A stretch of DNA of 64,000 nt, from positions 5,312,501 through 5,376,500 of the forward strand of contig NZ_CP036319.1 in the NCBI RefSeq assembly GCF_007752935.1, written 5' to 3'. Source of the DNA: Crateriforma conspicua. GTDB taxonomy: Bacteria; Planctomycetota; Planctomycetia; Pirellulales; Pirellulaceae. Positions 37,503-47,284 of this stretch are shown one piece after another (positions within the stretch are counted from its first letter, which is position 1; each line of letters begins with the position of its first letter). Position numbers and translations under genes: made by a program. Below the pieces are notes generated by a model. It was not told the DNA's origin. It saw nothing but the letters and a program-made list of their open reading frames with translations, and did not search any database.

Positions 37503-39485
37503 CTAGCGACCACGCGGCGGCGCTTGGACAAGACCGGAAACAAAGTCGGTCGCATCGACGAACCCTTCGGCATCTAAGGTTGACTTGCCCAGGCCATGCT
37601 GGAAATCGGGCTCGATGATGTGCGACGGCAAATCCAGGCGTTCGATCATCCGATAGGTCGGCACCGTTTGGCGTTCGATCGCGTCTTTTAGCGTTTCATC
37701 CAAACTCACCTTAAAGTCATCCGGCACTCGTCCAACATCGACCACGCGATAGACGACTTTTCCGCCGACTTCCACTTCCACGACCGTGGCGTACGGGCGA
37801 TACGGTAACTCCTGGTCTTTCAAAGGCCCCGAACGAAATCGATGCGTTCGCCGGTCGGTTCGATAGTTTGCGAAACGCACCACGCTGTCAGCGGTGTTCG
37901 ACAACTTCCATCCCGCTTTGGCAATCGCCGCTTGCATCAATTCAGCGACCTTCGATCGATTCGTTGGCCCCGAAACGCTGATCTCCATACGTACCGAATC
38001 GCCGGGGCTCAGCACCTGGATGTCCGACCAGTCGACCGACGCCTTGGCTTTGACAACCGAAGCATGCGGAACGGCGTGACGAAAGACGATCAGGCCGCCT
38101 CGACCGCCGATCACGCCGCGAAACAAACCTGATTGAAACGCACGGTTGTCGTTTCCACGACCACCAAGGTCGTACTGCCAAACCTGTCGTCCAAGGTCGG
38201 CATCCACCAACCGAGTCCCACCGACCAACAAATGCAATGCGTCCGTCCAACTTGGGTCGCTGTAGAACGTGTCGATCGGCTCGGTCAAACTGAAGCTTCG
38301 ATCGTTGCCCGCATCCGCCAAATCGTAGATGTCGATATCGCGTCCGCCGACCGCTGCCAGCTTCAATCCCGTTGGATGAAACGCCAAGTCAACTGGATCC
38401 GCATCATCGCGTTTGATCACGCCCAATTGATGCCCGGTCTTGGATTCAAACAACGCGATCTCGTCACGAATCTGGGCCGCGAAATATCGACCGCCGGGAC
38501 TAAGCGCCGGTCGATGCCAGCCGCTAATCGGCAACCGCCAAACTTCGCGTCGTTCATTCCAGTCATAGACGCGGATGATGTCACCGACGCGAGCCAAAAC
38601 AAGTTCCGCGTCGATGAACTCCACCTGGCGAATCCGCGGCTTGGATTCATTGGACCCAGGATCTGGAAACCAACGCAGCAATTCATTCAATTGCCCCAAA
38701 TCATCCAACCGCAGCATCACCATTTGTCCGGTCGCCCCCCAACTGCCCACGTCGGCCCTGCCCACGACCAAGCCATGACTCGGGTTGGAGTTGAAGAAGT
38801 GAAGTGGTTCTTCCCATCGCGTGGTCGGATTCGCCCGATTGACCTCGTGATCAACCAAGACAGCCTGTGAGAACTTTGTTTTGTCCCACGTGCCCTGTTG
38901 GACTCGTAACAAAGACATCATCCCCTTTGGGTCCAGCAGGTAGGGAATGTTTCCATCGGCAAGCCCGGCGATGGCCGGCAACACCGTCAGACCAGCCTGT
39001 GGTGGCGACATCGAAACCGAGCGAGGGTCTGCGTCGGTCAATTCCGGGCGTGGCATCGGTTGGACCGTCAGCAACCGTCCAGGCTGTACGGAAACCGGCT
39101 CGTCCCCCGGTTTCCAGGCTGTCACTGTCGCTTCGGCCACGGGCCCTGGTGATTCACCTTCCATCACACCGCCGGCAAAAATGTCCGATGCCTCTCGGGC
39201 CTCCTGCCACTTGGCCACGTAGTCTTGGTCCGGTTGACTTAGCAGGCTCAGCGGTGGCCAAACAACGCGTCCGTCGGCCTTCCGCAACTTGACCCTTCCG
39301 TCCTTGATTTCTACCAGGACAGCTTTCGTCTCAAAGCGACCGGTTTGATCACGCCAGACTCGAATATCCGCCAAATCATCGGCGGAACAGATGCGAAGGC
39401 AGCCAAGACAAGCAAGGCAAACGACCAAGATCACGAATCGTAGTCGCCCCCCACCACACCGGGGCCAATGAATCCAACCAAGCAT
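37503..39485 (-). CDS. SHD1-domain protein with propeller-like repeats
   Basis: From ATG 39485 the 660-residue protein starts with a hydrophobic segment (GRLRFVILVVCLACLGCLRIC), a likely signal peptide or lipoprotein anchor. It is followed by an SHD1 motif (ADIRVWRDQTGRFETKAVLVE then VKLRKADGRVVWPPLSLLS), a domain frequent in planctomycete extracellular proteins. The middle part has beta-propeller-like strands (HPTGLKLAAVGGRDIDIYDL). The C-terminal part may bind other surface molecules. Function is unknown. The frame reaches 39818, but that would overlap the upstream PPC gene by 176 bases, so the later start is preferred. It is the last gene of a four-gene minus-strand group. Confidence 0.82.
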   Translation of the reverse strand: MLGWIHWPRCGGGRLRFVILVVCLACLGCLRICSADDLADIRVWRDQTGRFETKAVLVEIKDGRVKLRKADGRVVWPPLSLLSQPDQDYVAKWQEAREASDIFAGGVMEGESPGPVAEATVTAWKPGDEPVSVQPGRLLTVQPMPRPELTDADPRSVSMSPPQAGLTVLPAIAGLADGNIPYLLDPKGMMSLLRVQQGTWDKTKFSQAVLVDHEVNRANPTTRWEEPLHFFNSNPSHGLVVGRADVGSWGATGQMVMLRLDDLGQLNELLRWFPDPGSNESKPRIRQVEFIDAELVLARVGDIIRVYDWNERREVWRLPISGWHRPALSPGGRYFAAQIRDEIALFESKTGHQLGVIKRDDADPVDLAFHPTGLKLAAVGGRDIDIYDLADAGNDRSFSLTEPIDTFYSDPSWTDALHLLVGGTRLVDADLGRQVWQYDLGGRGNDNRAFQSGLFRGVIGGRGGLIVFRHAVPHASVVKAKASVDWSDIQVLSPGDSVRMEISVSGPTNRSKVAELMQAAIAKAGWKLSNTADSVVRFANYRTDRRTHRFRSGPLKDQELPYRPYATVVEVEVGGKVVYRVVDVGRVPDDFKVSLDETLKDAIERQTVPTYRMIERLDLPSHIIEPDFQHGLGKSTLDAEGFVDATDFVSGLVQAPPRGR

Positions 39486-39642
39486 TCGCCAAAACCAATC
39501 AAACGAACCAATGGGAAACAGTTTGGCTCGTATTGTAGCTCGACCTTCCCGCAGGCGCATGCCGACATGCCCCCGTGCAGTCGCCCACCTGGACGTCTTA
39601 CCGGTTATGTAAAAAGACACCCAGGTGAATCCGTTCGCGAAA

Positions 39643-41964
39643 TCAGTTTCGCGACGCAACGCGTCGTTGGGGTCGCGTTCGAGATTTGGAAACCTCAAAC
39701 GGCACGGCAGGGTAAAGCCCAATGTCTTGGCGTCTGATCTTTGGATTCGGGTTGGCTTCGGTCTTCGGTGGCATGATTTCACGGATGACGCGAAAGACCA
39801 AGTTGCCCGCATCCCCATCTGTCAAATCACAGGCCGTAGTATCGACTTCTAAACCCAGTTGGCCACGACCGGTATCAACCAGCGAAGCCGCGATACCCTC
39901 CGGTGCATCGACTGGTTCTAAAGTGATTTGGGATGGCTGCACATTTTTCTGATGCATGACCGCGGGAACAGTCACCTTGCCCTTGACCGCCAACGGAAGC
40001 GGTTGGCCCGGTGGCACCTGAACACGGAATGGGATCCAACCGGTACGTTTTCCGGTCATCACCAGACTCCATTGATCCAATGGAATCAAATGATGCCAAA
40101 TGAACGCTTGCATTCGATCTTCGCAAGCGACCGCGACGGATTCGACGTTTGTTCGTCCGCGACCACGTCGTGCCGCAATCCCCTTCATGTGCAGCGAGAC
40201 GGATTTGGCATCAGGCTTGGCTGGCATCGTCAACGTTGCCGTCACGCGGTCCGAGCCAGGCGGAATGATTCCGCCGTTCAAGACCAACCCCTCGGGCGGG
40301 TCCACCAATTGTAATTGAATCGGTTGATCAAACCCATCGGTTCGCATGACGTGCACGTCGATCGGAACCACTTGGCCTGGTCGCGCGGCAATGGTGCCGG
40401 GCGTCACTCGCAATTGGAAACTTGACTCGGGAGCTCGCAGGCACAACCGATAAGCATACTCAGGGCCCCCATTGCGCTGCGTGTCCATCAACCGCAGATA
40501 GTAGGGACCACCAGCGGGCAGCGAAACTTCCAAATGCGAATCGGCCTGGTGGGTCAAAAGCCCGTGTGAACGATCTTCGAAATCATCGGCAAACGCAAGC
40601 ACATTTCCTTCGGCGTCCAGCACAGAAAGCACCGAATCCAACGGCGATCCCAATCGTCTGGCATACACCTCGGCGGTAATGCGGCCGCCCCCGGGCAATC
40701 GGTACATATCAACGTCCCCGGGCCGATCAATTCGACCGTTGATCGCCGTGCGCAGCTTGATGGGCTGTGCTTCATCAGGCGAATCGTTCGATTCAGCTTC
40801 GTCGACGTCCGGCCAAAGATCGACACGCAGCGGCAACGAAACCTTCGTTCCGTCGTTTTGCCGTACGGTGAATACTTGCGGACCGTCGATGTTTCGCCGT
40901 GATTTGGTTTTGATCGTCGCCGTTGTATTGGTCAGGTTCCACCCGCGCAGACGGACGGTGACGTCCGAATCAGCCGTGGCCCCCAGTGGAAAATAGTCGG
41001 TGACGAACGGTATCTCGCCCACCGTGACTCGATAAACAAAGTCTTCGCGTCCTCGGTACACCGAGTCTCGAATCGTCAGGGTATAAGTGTCATCACGACT
41101 AACACGATGCATCATCACCGGGTCTTGATGAAAGAAAAATGAATCGGAATACGCGACTTCGTTTCCATCAGAATCTCTTAGATCCATGACCGCCTGAAAC
41201 CAGCCAGGCACGGCATCCGCTAAGTAGGGAATCACGTCGCGAACCGATGCCTTGATGACCAGATTCTGACCACGGCGGACGTCAAACGAAAACCGATCAC
41301 GATCGCCGGGGAAAATCTGGCCGTTGATGTTCAGCGGCATCGACCGAGACAGGTATTCAGGATCGTCGTCATTGGGTTCGTGTTCGACCACTTCCGTATA
41401 CCGATCGATGTGGAACCAGATCGGGTCGGAAACCAACGGATCTTTCGCCAGTCGCAATTGCCGTTTTCCGACGTCAGCATTGTCGGCCACGGTGACCTTC
41501 ACACGAATCTGCTCGTCCAGTTGCTCATTCGGTTGCCGACGTGGATCACGACGACGTTGACGATACAGTTCCATCTGTTCCAACTGTTCGTCGGTGAAAC
41601 CAGCTTCTTTGATCACCTCTTCTTCTGGCGGCTTGCCATTCAATCCTTTCGCTTCTCGCTGCTTGGTCAGTCGATCGCGAATGGTGTCCAAGGTCCGACG
41701 CAGACTATTGAACTGGCCATCGGTCAAAGGCTGATAGTAGCTGACGACCTCCACCGTGACGCCCTCACCGGTGATGGCAGCGGATTCAATCGACTTCAGG
41801 TACTGACCACCGACGACAACCTCGCAAGTCTGGCCTTGCTGGCACCCGGCCGGGAAAACGTAAGCCAAATGGGGTTTCTTGGGGACCGGCTGCGCCGTCG
41901 CCGATGGCATCCAGAGGGCGGCCAAAGCCAGTCCAAATCCACGAGGAATGCTATACAAGTTCAT
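39643..41964 (-). CDS. Secreted protein with PPC-like domains
   Basis: From ATG 41964 the 773-residue protein has a signal peptide (FGLALAALWMPSATAQ) and a beta-rich extracellular body. Two stretches match the bacterial pre-peptidase C-terminal (PPC) pattern: INGQIFPGDRDRFSFDVRRGQNLVI, and INGRIDRPGDVDMYRLPGGGRI. An N-terminal segment with PKKPHLAYVFPAGCQQGQTCEV resembles the planctomycete domain that often precedes PPC. The protein is probably anchored outside the cell with its DUF1501 and DUF1549 neighbours. Its start overlaps the DUF1501 stop by 14 bases. The frame extends to 42072, which would overlap by far more. No catalytic site is visible. Confidence 0.83.
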   Translation of the reverse strand: MNLYSIPRGFGLALAALWMPSATAQPVPKKPHLAYVFPAGCQQGQTCEVVVGGQYLKSIESAAITGEGVTVEVVSYYQPLTDGQFNSLRRTLDTIRDRLTKQREAKGLNGKPPEEEVIKEAGFTDEQLEQMELYRQRRRDPRRQPNEQLDEQIRVKVTVADNADVGKRQLRLAKDPLVSDPIWFHIDRYTEVVEHEPNDDDPEYLSRSMPLNINGQIFPGDRDRFSFDVRRGQNLVIKASVRDVIPYLADAVPGWFQAVMDLRDSDGNEVAYSDSFFFHQDPVMMHRVSRDDTYTLTIRDSVYRGREDFVYRVTVGEIPFVTDYFPLGATADSDVTVRLRGWNLTNTTATIKTKSRRNIDGPQVFTVRQNDGTKVSLPLRVDLWPDVDEAESNDSPDEAQPIKLRTAINGRIDRPGDVDMYRLPGGGRITAEVYARRLGSPLDSVLSVLDAEGNVLAFADDFEDRSHGLLTHQADSHLEVSLPAGGPYYLRLMDTQRNGGPEYAYRLCLRAPESSFQLRVTPGTIAARPGQVVPIDVHVMRTDGFDQPIQLQLVDPPEGLVLNGGIIPPGSDRVTATLTMPAKPDAKSVSLHMKGIAARRGRGRTNVESVAVACEDRMQAFIWHHLIPLDQWSLVMTGKRTGWIPFRVQVPPGQPLPLAVKGKVTVPAVMHQKNVQPSQITLEPVDAPEGIAASLVDTGRGQLGLEVDTTACDLTDGDAGNLVFRVIREIMPPKTEANPNPKIRRQDIGLYPAVPFEVSKSRTRPQRRVASRN

Positions 41965-43309
41965 CAAGCCGGCCTCCCGAATCCAATCCTTCGTCTTGTC
42001 CCGGAGTGATGCGAACCGGGTACCCCAGGGGATGCGGCAGTGTTGCCTCTGGATCGATCCCCAGCAATTCATACATCGTTCCGATCAGATCTGTCGGATA
42101 CACCGGACGATCGGCAACGGTTTCGCCCTTGGCATCAGACTGCCCTAGAACCTGGCCGCCCACAAATCCGCCTCCAGCAACCAGCGTGGAAAAAACGGCG
42201 CCGAAATGGTGCCGCCCGCCGTTCCACGGTGATTCCATCGCAACCTTGGGTGTCCTGCCGAACTCTCCGATGCACCACACAATGGTGCTATCCAACATGC
42301 CGCGTTGATCCAAGTCGCTGATCAGTGCGGACAAGCCGCGGTCCAGATCGGGAAGCTTTCGCCGCATCACACCGAAGTGGTCTTTATGGGTATCCCATCC
42401 ACCGTCATTGATGGTGACAAACTTGGATCCATTCTCCACTAAACGTCGGGCGGCCAGACACGATTGACCGAATCGTGTGCGACCATAACGTTGTCGTATG
42501 TCATCCGATTCTTGGTTCAGATCAAACACCTTGCCCGTGTCACCAAGAATCATGTCATAGGCCTGATCGCGTGATTCGGCTGCCGACGCCAGCGTGGTTG
42601 AATGCTGAATTCGATCTGGCAACGAATTCAACTGGCTCAGCAATTCACGACGTTGCAATTGGCGATTTTCGTTCAAGTCCGGCGCAACGATACCTTCGAC
42701 GGCGAATCGCTGTGCATTCGGATCACCGCCGGTTGCGAAAGGCTTGTATTTGATCCCCAGGAACCCCGCTTCGGAGAAACGACCCTGGGGACGGGTCAGC
42801 ACGACGTAGGGAGGTATCAGGCTAGATGATCCGCCATCGGTCTTTTGATCGGTCATGGCGTTGACCACCGCACCCGCAGCCGGATGCACGATTCGCCCCG
42901 GCATGCGACCGGTTTGCGTTAGATAGGATGCTGTTTCATGACCGTTTTGGCCATGTGTCATGCTGCGGATCAGCGAATACTTGTCGGCAATCTTTGCCAG
43001 CTCGGGCAACGACTGTCCGATCTGAATCCCTGGCACGTTGGTTTCGCAAATGTCACTTAGCGGTCCCGTGTATTCGGAACCCAAATCCGGCTTTGGATCA
43101 AAGGTGTCCGTGTGGGACGGCCCACCCGCAAGCCAAACCTGTATGACCGCCTTGGCTTTGGCATTTTCCTGCAGCACACCACCGCTGGCAGCTGCCGCAT
43201 AAAGCCTGGACGCCAACATGAATCCTGCAGAACTCAAAACCCCCGAATGCAACATCTGCCGACGTGTCAGCCCCATATCCAAACCGTAGCGATGATCATA
43301 TCGATTCAT
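41951..43309 (-). CDS. DUF1501 family protein
   Basis: The 452-residue protein begins with a Tat signal (GLTRRQMLHSGVLSSAGFML). Family motifs are KAVIQVWLAGGPSHTDTFDPKP, SMTHGQNGHETASYL, KFVTINDGGWDTHKDHFG and TIVWCIGEFGRTPKV, with final DLIGTMYELLGIDPEA. DUF1501 is a phosphatase/sulfatase-like fold common in planctomycetes, often paired with DUF1549/DUF1553 proteins; the substrate is not known. The His and Asp in DTHKDHFG and SMTHGQNGHE may bind metal. It lies 83 bases downstream of the DUF1549/1553 gene, and overlaps the PPC gene, so these should form an operon. Confidence 0.93.
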   Translation of the reverse strand: MNRYDHRYGLDMGLTRRQMLHSGVLSSAGFMLASRLYAAAASGGVLQENAKAKAVIQVWLAGGPSHTDTFDPKPDLGSEYTGPLSDICETNVPGIQIGQSLPELAKIADKYSLIRSMTHGQNGHETASYLTQTGRMPGRIVHPAAGAVVNAMTDQKTDGGSSSLIPPYVVLTRPQGRFSEAGFLGIKYKPFATGGDPNAQRFAVEGIVAPDLNENRQLQRRELLSQLNSLPDRIQHSTTLASAAESRDQAYDMILGDTGKVFDLNQESDDIRQRYGRTRFGQSCLAARRLVENGSKFVTINDGGWDTHKDHFGVMRRKLPDLDRGLSALISDLDQRGMLDSTIVWCIGEFGRTPKVAMESPWNGGRHHFGAVFSTLVAGGGFVGGQVLGQSDAKGETVADRPVYPTDLIGTMYELLGIDPEATLPHPLGYPVRITPGQDEGLDSGGRLDELV

Positions 43310-43392
43310 GGCAAGTCTTTCATTTCATTTTCGATCGGTTGTTTTCTGTCCCAACGACTTCACAGTTCTGGCGTCCAGTGGATTCCACATAC

Positions 43393-45282
43393 TTAGTGTC
43401 GAAATAGAAATTCATCACAGTTAACCAATGCCCAGATCAAATCACGGCCACTGGTGGGGGAACTGCACAAGGGTTCCCCAAGCATGACCTCATCGTTGCT
43501 GGGGCGTCGCGACAGCACTGTCATGTAAATCTGATTCAAACGCTGCGGCGCGGGCGTTTTTCCTTTGTACAACTTTGCTGCCGCAGGCCCTTTCTTCAAT
43601 TTGTCACGGATGTGATTCGAATTCAGCAGGTGCAAAGTCTGCGCGGCCGTTAAGCGATTATTTCGCTCCGACGCCATCCCCGTGTCACGTGCGGGCCTTC
43701 CGAACATCTCCAGAAAGCTGCTAGAGATGCTGCCATCCGGCAGGCTGATGGCCCGTTGATCAGTGGGCAGAAACGTATACGGTTCCGGAATGATACTCAT
43801 GTAGGTTTCGGTAGTTCCGGTGATTTGACAGATGGCATCAATCAAAACCTCGGCATCCATTCGACGCGGAATGTAACAAGCGAACCAATGTTCGGCCTGC
43901 TGGCTATCGCCTTTGGGAATACAAGATTGCCCGTAAGTCGAACTGTTCAAAATCAAGCGATACAAATGCTTGATGTCATACCCAGAATCGATCAATTCTT
44001 TGGCAAGCCAATCCAGCAACTCGGGATGGCTGGGTGGATGATCGGAAGCGAAGTGATCCACCGGTTCCACGATCCCACGTCCCATCAGGTGTGCCCAAAG
44101 TCGATTCGCGATCCCTTTTGCAAATGCGGAGTTTCGTGGATCCGTTAGCCAGTCTGCGAACACCGACCGCGGATCGACATCGGGCGGAATCGTCACCGAT
44201 TTTCCATCCGGGAAGATCGCCTTCAGATCCTGCGGCGGCTCACCATCGGCTTGATGCAGATCGAAATAAACAATTTCCTCTTTCCATTCACCCGTCGGTT
44301 TGTATCCGACCTTGGAGAAGAACTGAATGAATCCTTCTCGCTTTGCCTGCGGCCATTCATCAAGGCGTTCACATAAGAACGTTAACGCGACCACCGTGGC
44401 GATGTCGCCGGGTTCATTCCCCTGCAGTGCGCGATAGAAATTGGCCGGCGGTGACCGAAAATTGCTGCCCGATGCGACCAACAACTCTTTCGCGAAGCGG
44501 TCCATCGGCTGGTTGGTTTCGATCGAACGATGAATCCAATGGTGGTAAGCCTGTGCCGCATTGGGCCACAGGTTGATGGGAAACTCTGCCTTCACTCGTA
44601 AGCGATCACACCAACGCATCGTCGCGTAGTCCACATATTCAGGACGTCGCAAGACCGCATCGACAAGCTTGGAACGTTTCTCGGGATCGGGATCGCTCAG
44701 AAATGTACGAACCTCAGACAAAGTCGGCAGAGTGCCCAACACATCCAAATAGACTCGCCGCAGATACGTCGCGTCGTCGCACCGGTTTGCCGGTTGAATC
44801 CCTTGCTGTTGCAAAGACGCGAGAATCATTCGGTCGATCGGATTAACGATTTCAAACCGTGCTGCCGGCCCGGCATTCTTGGATTCGACGCCGGCAACTT
44901 TGGCCTCGTTCTTCTCCGACGTGTTGCCATCAAACAACGTCTTCGGCAAGGATCGTCCCAATGACTTCTGGTTGCTTCGATCGACTTTGCCACCGCCCTT
45001 GGTGACTTCGCTTAGAAACCCAGCGGGCACCATCGCGTTTCCAACCGGCCCCCCTGGATTCGGACCGTTGAATTGATCTTCCGGGTTCACTGGTGCCGCC
45101 ACATCAAGCGGACTTCGCTGCAGCCAGACAACCAGCAACACTAGAGCCAACGAAAACGCGATCGTCGAATACATCCAATGACTGACAGCGCGAGCCCATC
45201 GTCCGGGCCGACGCTTACGTCTTGGTTTCGTTCGAATTTGAAACGGGCTGATGTCGGTCGACACGATCGATTCGGTACTCAT
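43393..45282 (-). CDS. DUF1549/DUF1553 protein with N-terminal membrane helix
   Basis: This 629-residue protein has a cytoplasmic basic N-terminus and one membrane helix (SHWMYSTIAFSLALVLLVVWL, about 34-55). DUF1549 follows with DRMILASLQQQGIQPANRCDD and YLRRVYLDVLGTLPT, and DUF1553 with SVFADWLTDPRNSAFAKGIANRLWAHLMGRGIVEPVDHF, HPELLDWLAKEL and the late HLLNSNHIRDKL. These domains are almost exclusive to planctomycetes and are usually followed by DUF1501, as here. Their role may lie in processing of complex polysaccharides, but this is unproven. Most relatives carry a signal peptide or cytochrome-like domain; here only the anchor is present. No haem-binding CxxCH motif is seen. Confidence 0.93.
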   Translation of the reverse strand: MSTESIVSTDISPFQIRTKPRRKRRPGRWARAVSHWMYSTIAFSLALVLLVVWLQRSPLDVAAPVNPEDQFNGPNPGGPVGNAMVPAGFLSEVTKGGGKVDRSNQKSLGRSLPKTLFDGNTSEKNEAKVAGVESKNAGPAARFEIVNPIDRMILASLQQQGIQPANRCDDATYLRRVYLDVLGTLPTLSEVRTFLSDPDPEKRSKLVDAVLRRPEYVDYATMRWCDRLRVKAEFPINLWPNAAQAYHHWIHRSIETNQPMDRFAKELLVASGSNFRSPPANFYRALQGNEPGDIATVVALTFLCERLDEWPQAKREGFIQFFSKVGYKPTGEWKEEIVYFDLHQADGEPPQDLKAIFPDGKSVTIPPDVDPRSVFADWLTDPRNSAFAKGIANRLWAHLMGRGIVEPVDHFASDHPPSHPELLDWLAKELIDSGYDIKHLYRLILNSSTYGQSCIPKGDSQQAEHWFACYIPRRMDAEVLIDAICQITGTTETYMSIIPEPYTFLPTDQRAISLPDGSISSSFLEMFGRPARDTGMASERNNRLTAAQTLHLLNSNHIRDKLKKGPAAAKLYKGKTPAPQRLNQIYMTVLSRRPSNDEVMLGEPLCSSPTSGRDLIWALVNCDEFLFRH

Positions 45283-45364
45283 GACATTCCCATTGCCTTT
45301 TCAATTCAGGGGCAACCACGCAAAGCGTCAAACGATGATGTTTGCATGAAAGCCTGCGTTGGAT

Positions 45365-46774
45365 TCAGTGTTGGCCAGGATCGGGCTGGCGTTTGGTGAA
45401 GGCCACGCCTTCGATTTCCACCAACAGTTCAGGACGACACACATCGGCAATCGCATAGATGGCCGGAACATTGCCAAATCGCCGCCGACAAACCGCTTCA
45501 CACACGGGTTGGTCTTCGGGGTTCTTGACGTACACACGCAGCTTGGCGATATCCGCAAGCTGTGGATGAACGCCTTCGAAACCATGCCGTTTCAAGTTGT
45601 CCGGACTGATCAGACGCTGGATGTTGTCGATGGTCTGTTCGGTCTGTTTTTCAGCGTCACCAAGATGAACGCTTTCCGCTTCCAGGATGCTGGCCGTTCC
45701 CGAAACCCATGTCGTGACGTAATCATCAATCGACATCGCCATGGCCCGGGCAAACTTGGGGCTCTTCAACGAAAAGCGTTGGTCATAATCGAATGCCGAT
45801 GTCTGACTGGGGTTTTCCAACGGACGAATCACGATGTCATCGCGATCGGTCTGCAAACCCAACGCAGAAACGGTCAACCCGCCACCGGTCATTCCGATTC
45901 CCGTGCTAGCGGGATAGATGACTTGGCCGGCTTCACCAATTTTCATGAAACCGGCGGCGTTCTGCTGATCGAAGAAGTCAGTTCTTGCGCGATTGAGTTC
46001 GCGATACCGTTCGGTGCCGGATTCCAATTCCACGATCTGGTCCTGATACAACCAAACCCGCGGCACATCGGCCATGGTGGCACCAATGCGATCCAGACGT
46101 CCGGCAAGATCAGCAAAGACAAACTCGGCTTCGGCGTAGGCCGATTCGTGGAAGTGTTCCGGAGCGACGATTCCGCCTACGTGAATCCACCGCATGTCGT
46201 TGTACTGGACCGTGACGATGTCGGTCGTTGGAAAATCGACTTCGACGTTCTTGCCACCCAGCGCCCACGCTTCGATCGCCAGTGCCTGGCCGCCCGCCGG
46301 AGGCTGGACGATGAAGGTCGTCGCGGGCATGGTGTCCATGAAATAGGATTCCAACAGCCGACGAATGGCCGGTATCAAGTCGGCCGATTTGACGAATATC
46401 GTTTGCATCGAAACCGTCATCGCGACCGGTTGTTGCAGCATGATCGCGCGGATCGTCGACACCGCCTCCCATGCTTGATCGATCGGTGTTCCCACACATT
46501 GCGGTGTCACCATCAAGGCGATTCGACGAACGTCCTGTAGATCAATGACCGTGTGTTGCTGCCGACTTAACAAACATGGCGGTGTCGTTGCTTCGACTGA
46601 TTCGCGACTGGTTTCAGGTCGAGACACGCAACCCATCGTGCAATCACCCAGCACCTGCCGACTGGGCATCAAACGATCACACGTGATCGATGCATTCGCG
46701 CCAGTCCATTGGTTGTTGAACGCCGAGTTCTGGATCGCGCCGGCGGGGCGGCCATTGGTTTGAATTCGTTTCAT
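45365..46774 (-). CDS. Tandem RidA/chorismatase-like protein
   Basis: The 469-residue protein (ATG 46774; the frame reaches GTG 46798) seems to contain more than one YjgF/RidA-like fold. One is in the middle (PTTDIVTVQYNDMRWIHVGGIVA then GRLDRIGATMADVPRVWLY), and one at the C-terminus (DIAKLRVYVKNPEDQPVCEAVC then VPAIYAIADVCRPELLVEIEGVA). This layout, and the ELNRARTDFF element between them, resembles chorismatases of the FkbO/Hyg5 type, which hydrolyse chorismate and have RidA-like domains. I cannot see the full chorismatase active site. The protein could equally be a RidA-type deaminase or a binding protein. No secretion signal is present. It lies 82 bases upstream of the DUF1549 gene and may be the first gene of that operon. 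Confidence 0.68.
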   Translation of the reverse strand: MKRIQTNGRPAGAIQNSAFNNQWTGANASITCDRLMPSRQVLGDCTMGCVSRPETSRESVEATTPPCLLSRQQHTVIDLQDVRRIALMVTPQCVGTPIDQAWEAVSTIRAIMLQQPVAMTVSMQTIFVKSADLIPAIRRLLESYFMDTMPATTFIVQPPAGGQALAIEAWALGGKNVEVDFPTTDIVTVQYNDMRWIHVGGIVAPEHFHESAYAEAEFVFADLAGRLDRIGATMADVPRVWLYQDQIVELESGTERYRELNRARTDFFDQQNAAGFMKIGEAGQVIYPASTGIGMTGGGLTVSALGLQTDRDDIVIRPLENPSQTSAFDYDQRFSLKSPKFARAMAMSIDDYVTTWVSGTASILEAESVHLGDAEKQTEQTIDNIQRLISPDNLKRHGFEGVHPQLADIAKLRVYVKNPEDQPVCEAVCRRRFGNVPAIYAIADVCRPELLVEIEGVAFTKRQPDPGQH

Positions 46775-47185
46775 CGGACTGATTCCGTCAAGGGACACAC
46801 TGGGCGGGAGGAAGGTGTGTGGTTCGTGGTCCCGGTGAGACTGTTAGGCGAAACACGACGCCACTGCGATCGCATTGCGTCTTGTTCCAACCGCATTCGA
46901 ACTCAACTTCGACCGTAGTTACAACGCCAAGACGCGACAATGGTCACCACAATGCAACTGCAGGGGCTTTTTGCCGCACCCGAATTCCGTGGTCTCCCAA
47001 ACGTTTCCACCAAGTCCGTTTTGAATCGTCCCTGGGCCTGCTCGAACAACGAACGACTGACGCAGGCCAATCGCTACGGCCCATGCCTGTGGTAGCGATC
47101 CTTCGTTTTGTGCGGATTGATCGACGACGGATTGGCGGGCGGCCGTGCAGTTCAGCTGCAAGTCCATCGTCACTCGAAAGTCTGA
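46775..47185. other. Divergent intergenic region
   Basis: About 410 bases between the RidA-like gene (minus) and the LEPR-XLL-like gene (plus), ending at a hairpin described separately. The short frames present have no family motif. No convincing promoter was seen. Confidence 0.35.
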
Positions 47186-47250
47186 CCTAAGTTTCGTCGG
47201 TGAACGCGCACCCACCGCGGCACCCACGAAACAACTTAGGCCGGATTTTT
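47186..47250 (+). terminator. Terminator-like hairpin before the LEPR-XLL gene
   Basis: CCTAAGTTTCGTCGGTG at 47186-47202 pairs, with small bulges, with CACCCACGAAACAACTTAGG at 47221-47240, and five T follow at 47246-47250. It ends 34 bases before the GTG at 47285, on the same strand, with no plus-strand gene just upstream. It may end a small upstream RNA or act as an attenuator in the leader. Confidence 0.45.
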
Positions 47251-47284
47251 CTGTTCACTTTGCCATCGGTGTCGGGGGCGACGC

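Noticed and set aside
45310-45360. A motif like the c-di-GMP-I riboswitch (GGGGCAACCACGCAAAGCG) near two c-di-GMP genes
   Set aside because: Only a short part of the conserved core matches, the stems do not form, and no plus-strand gene follows within a reasonable distance.
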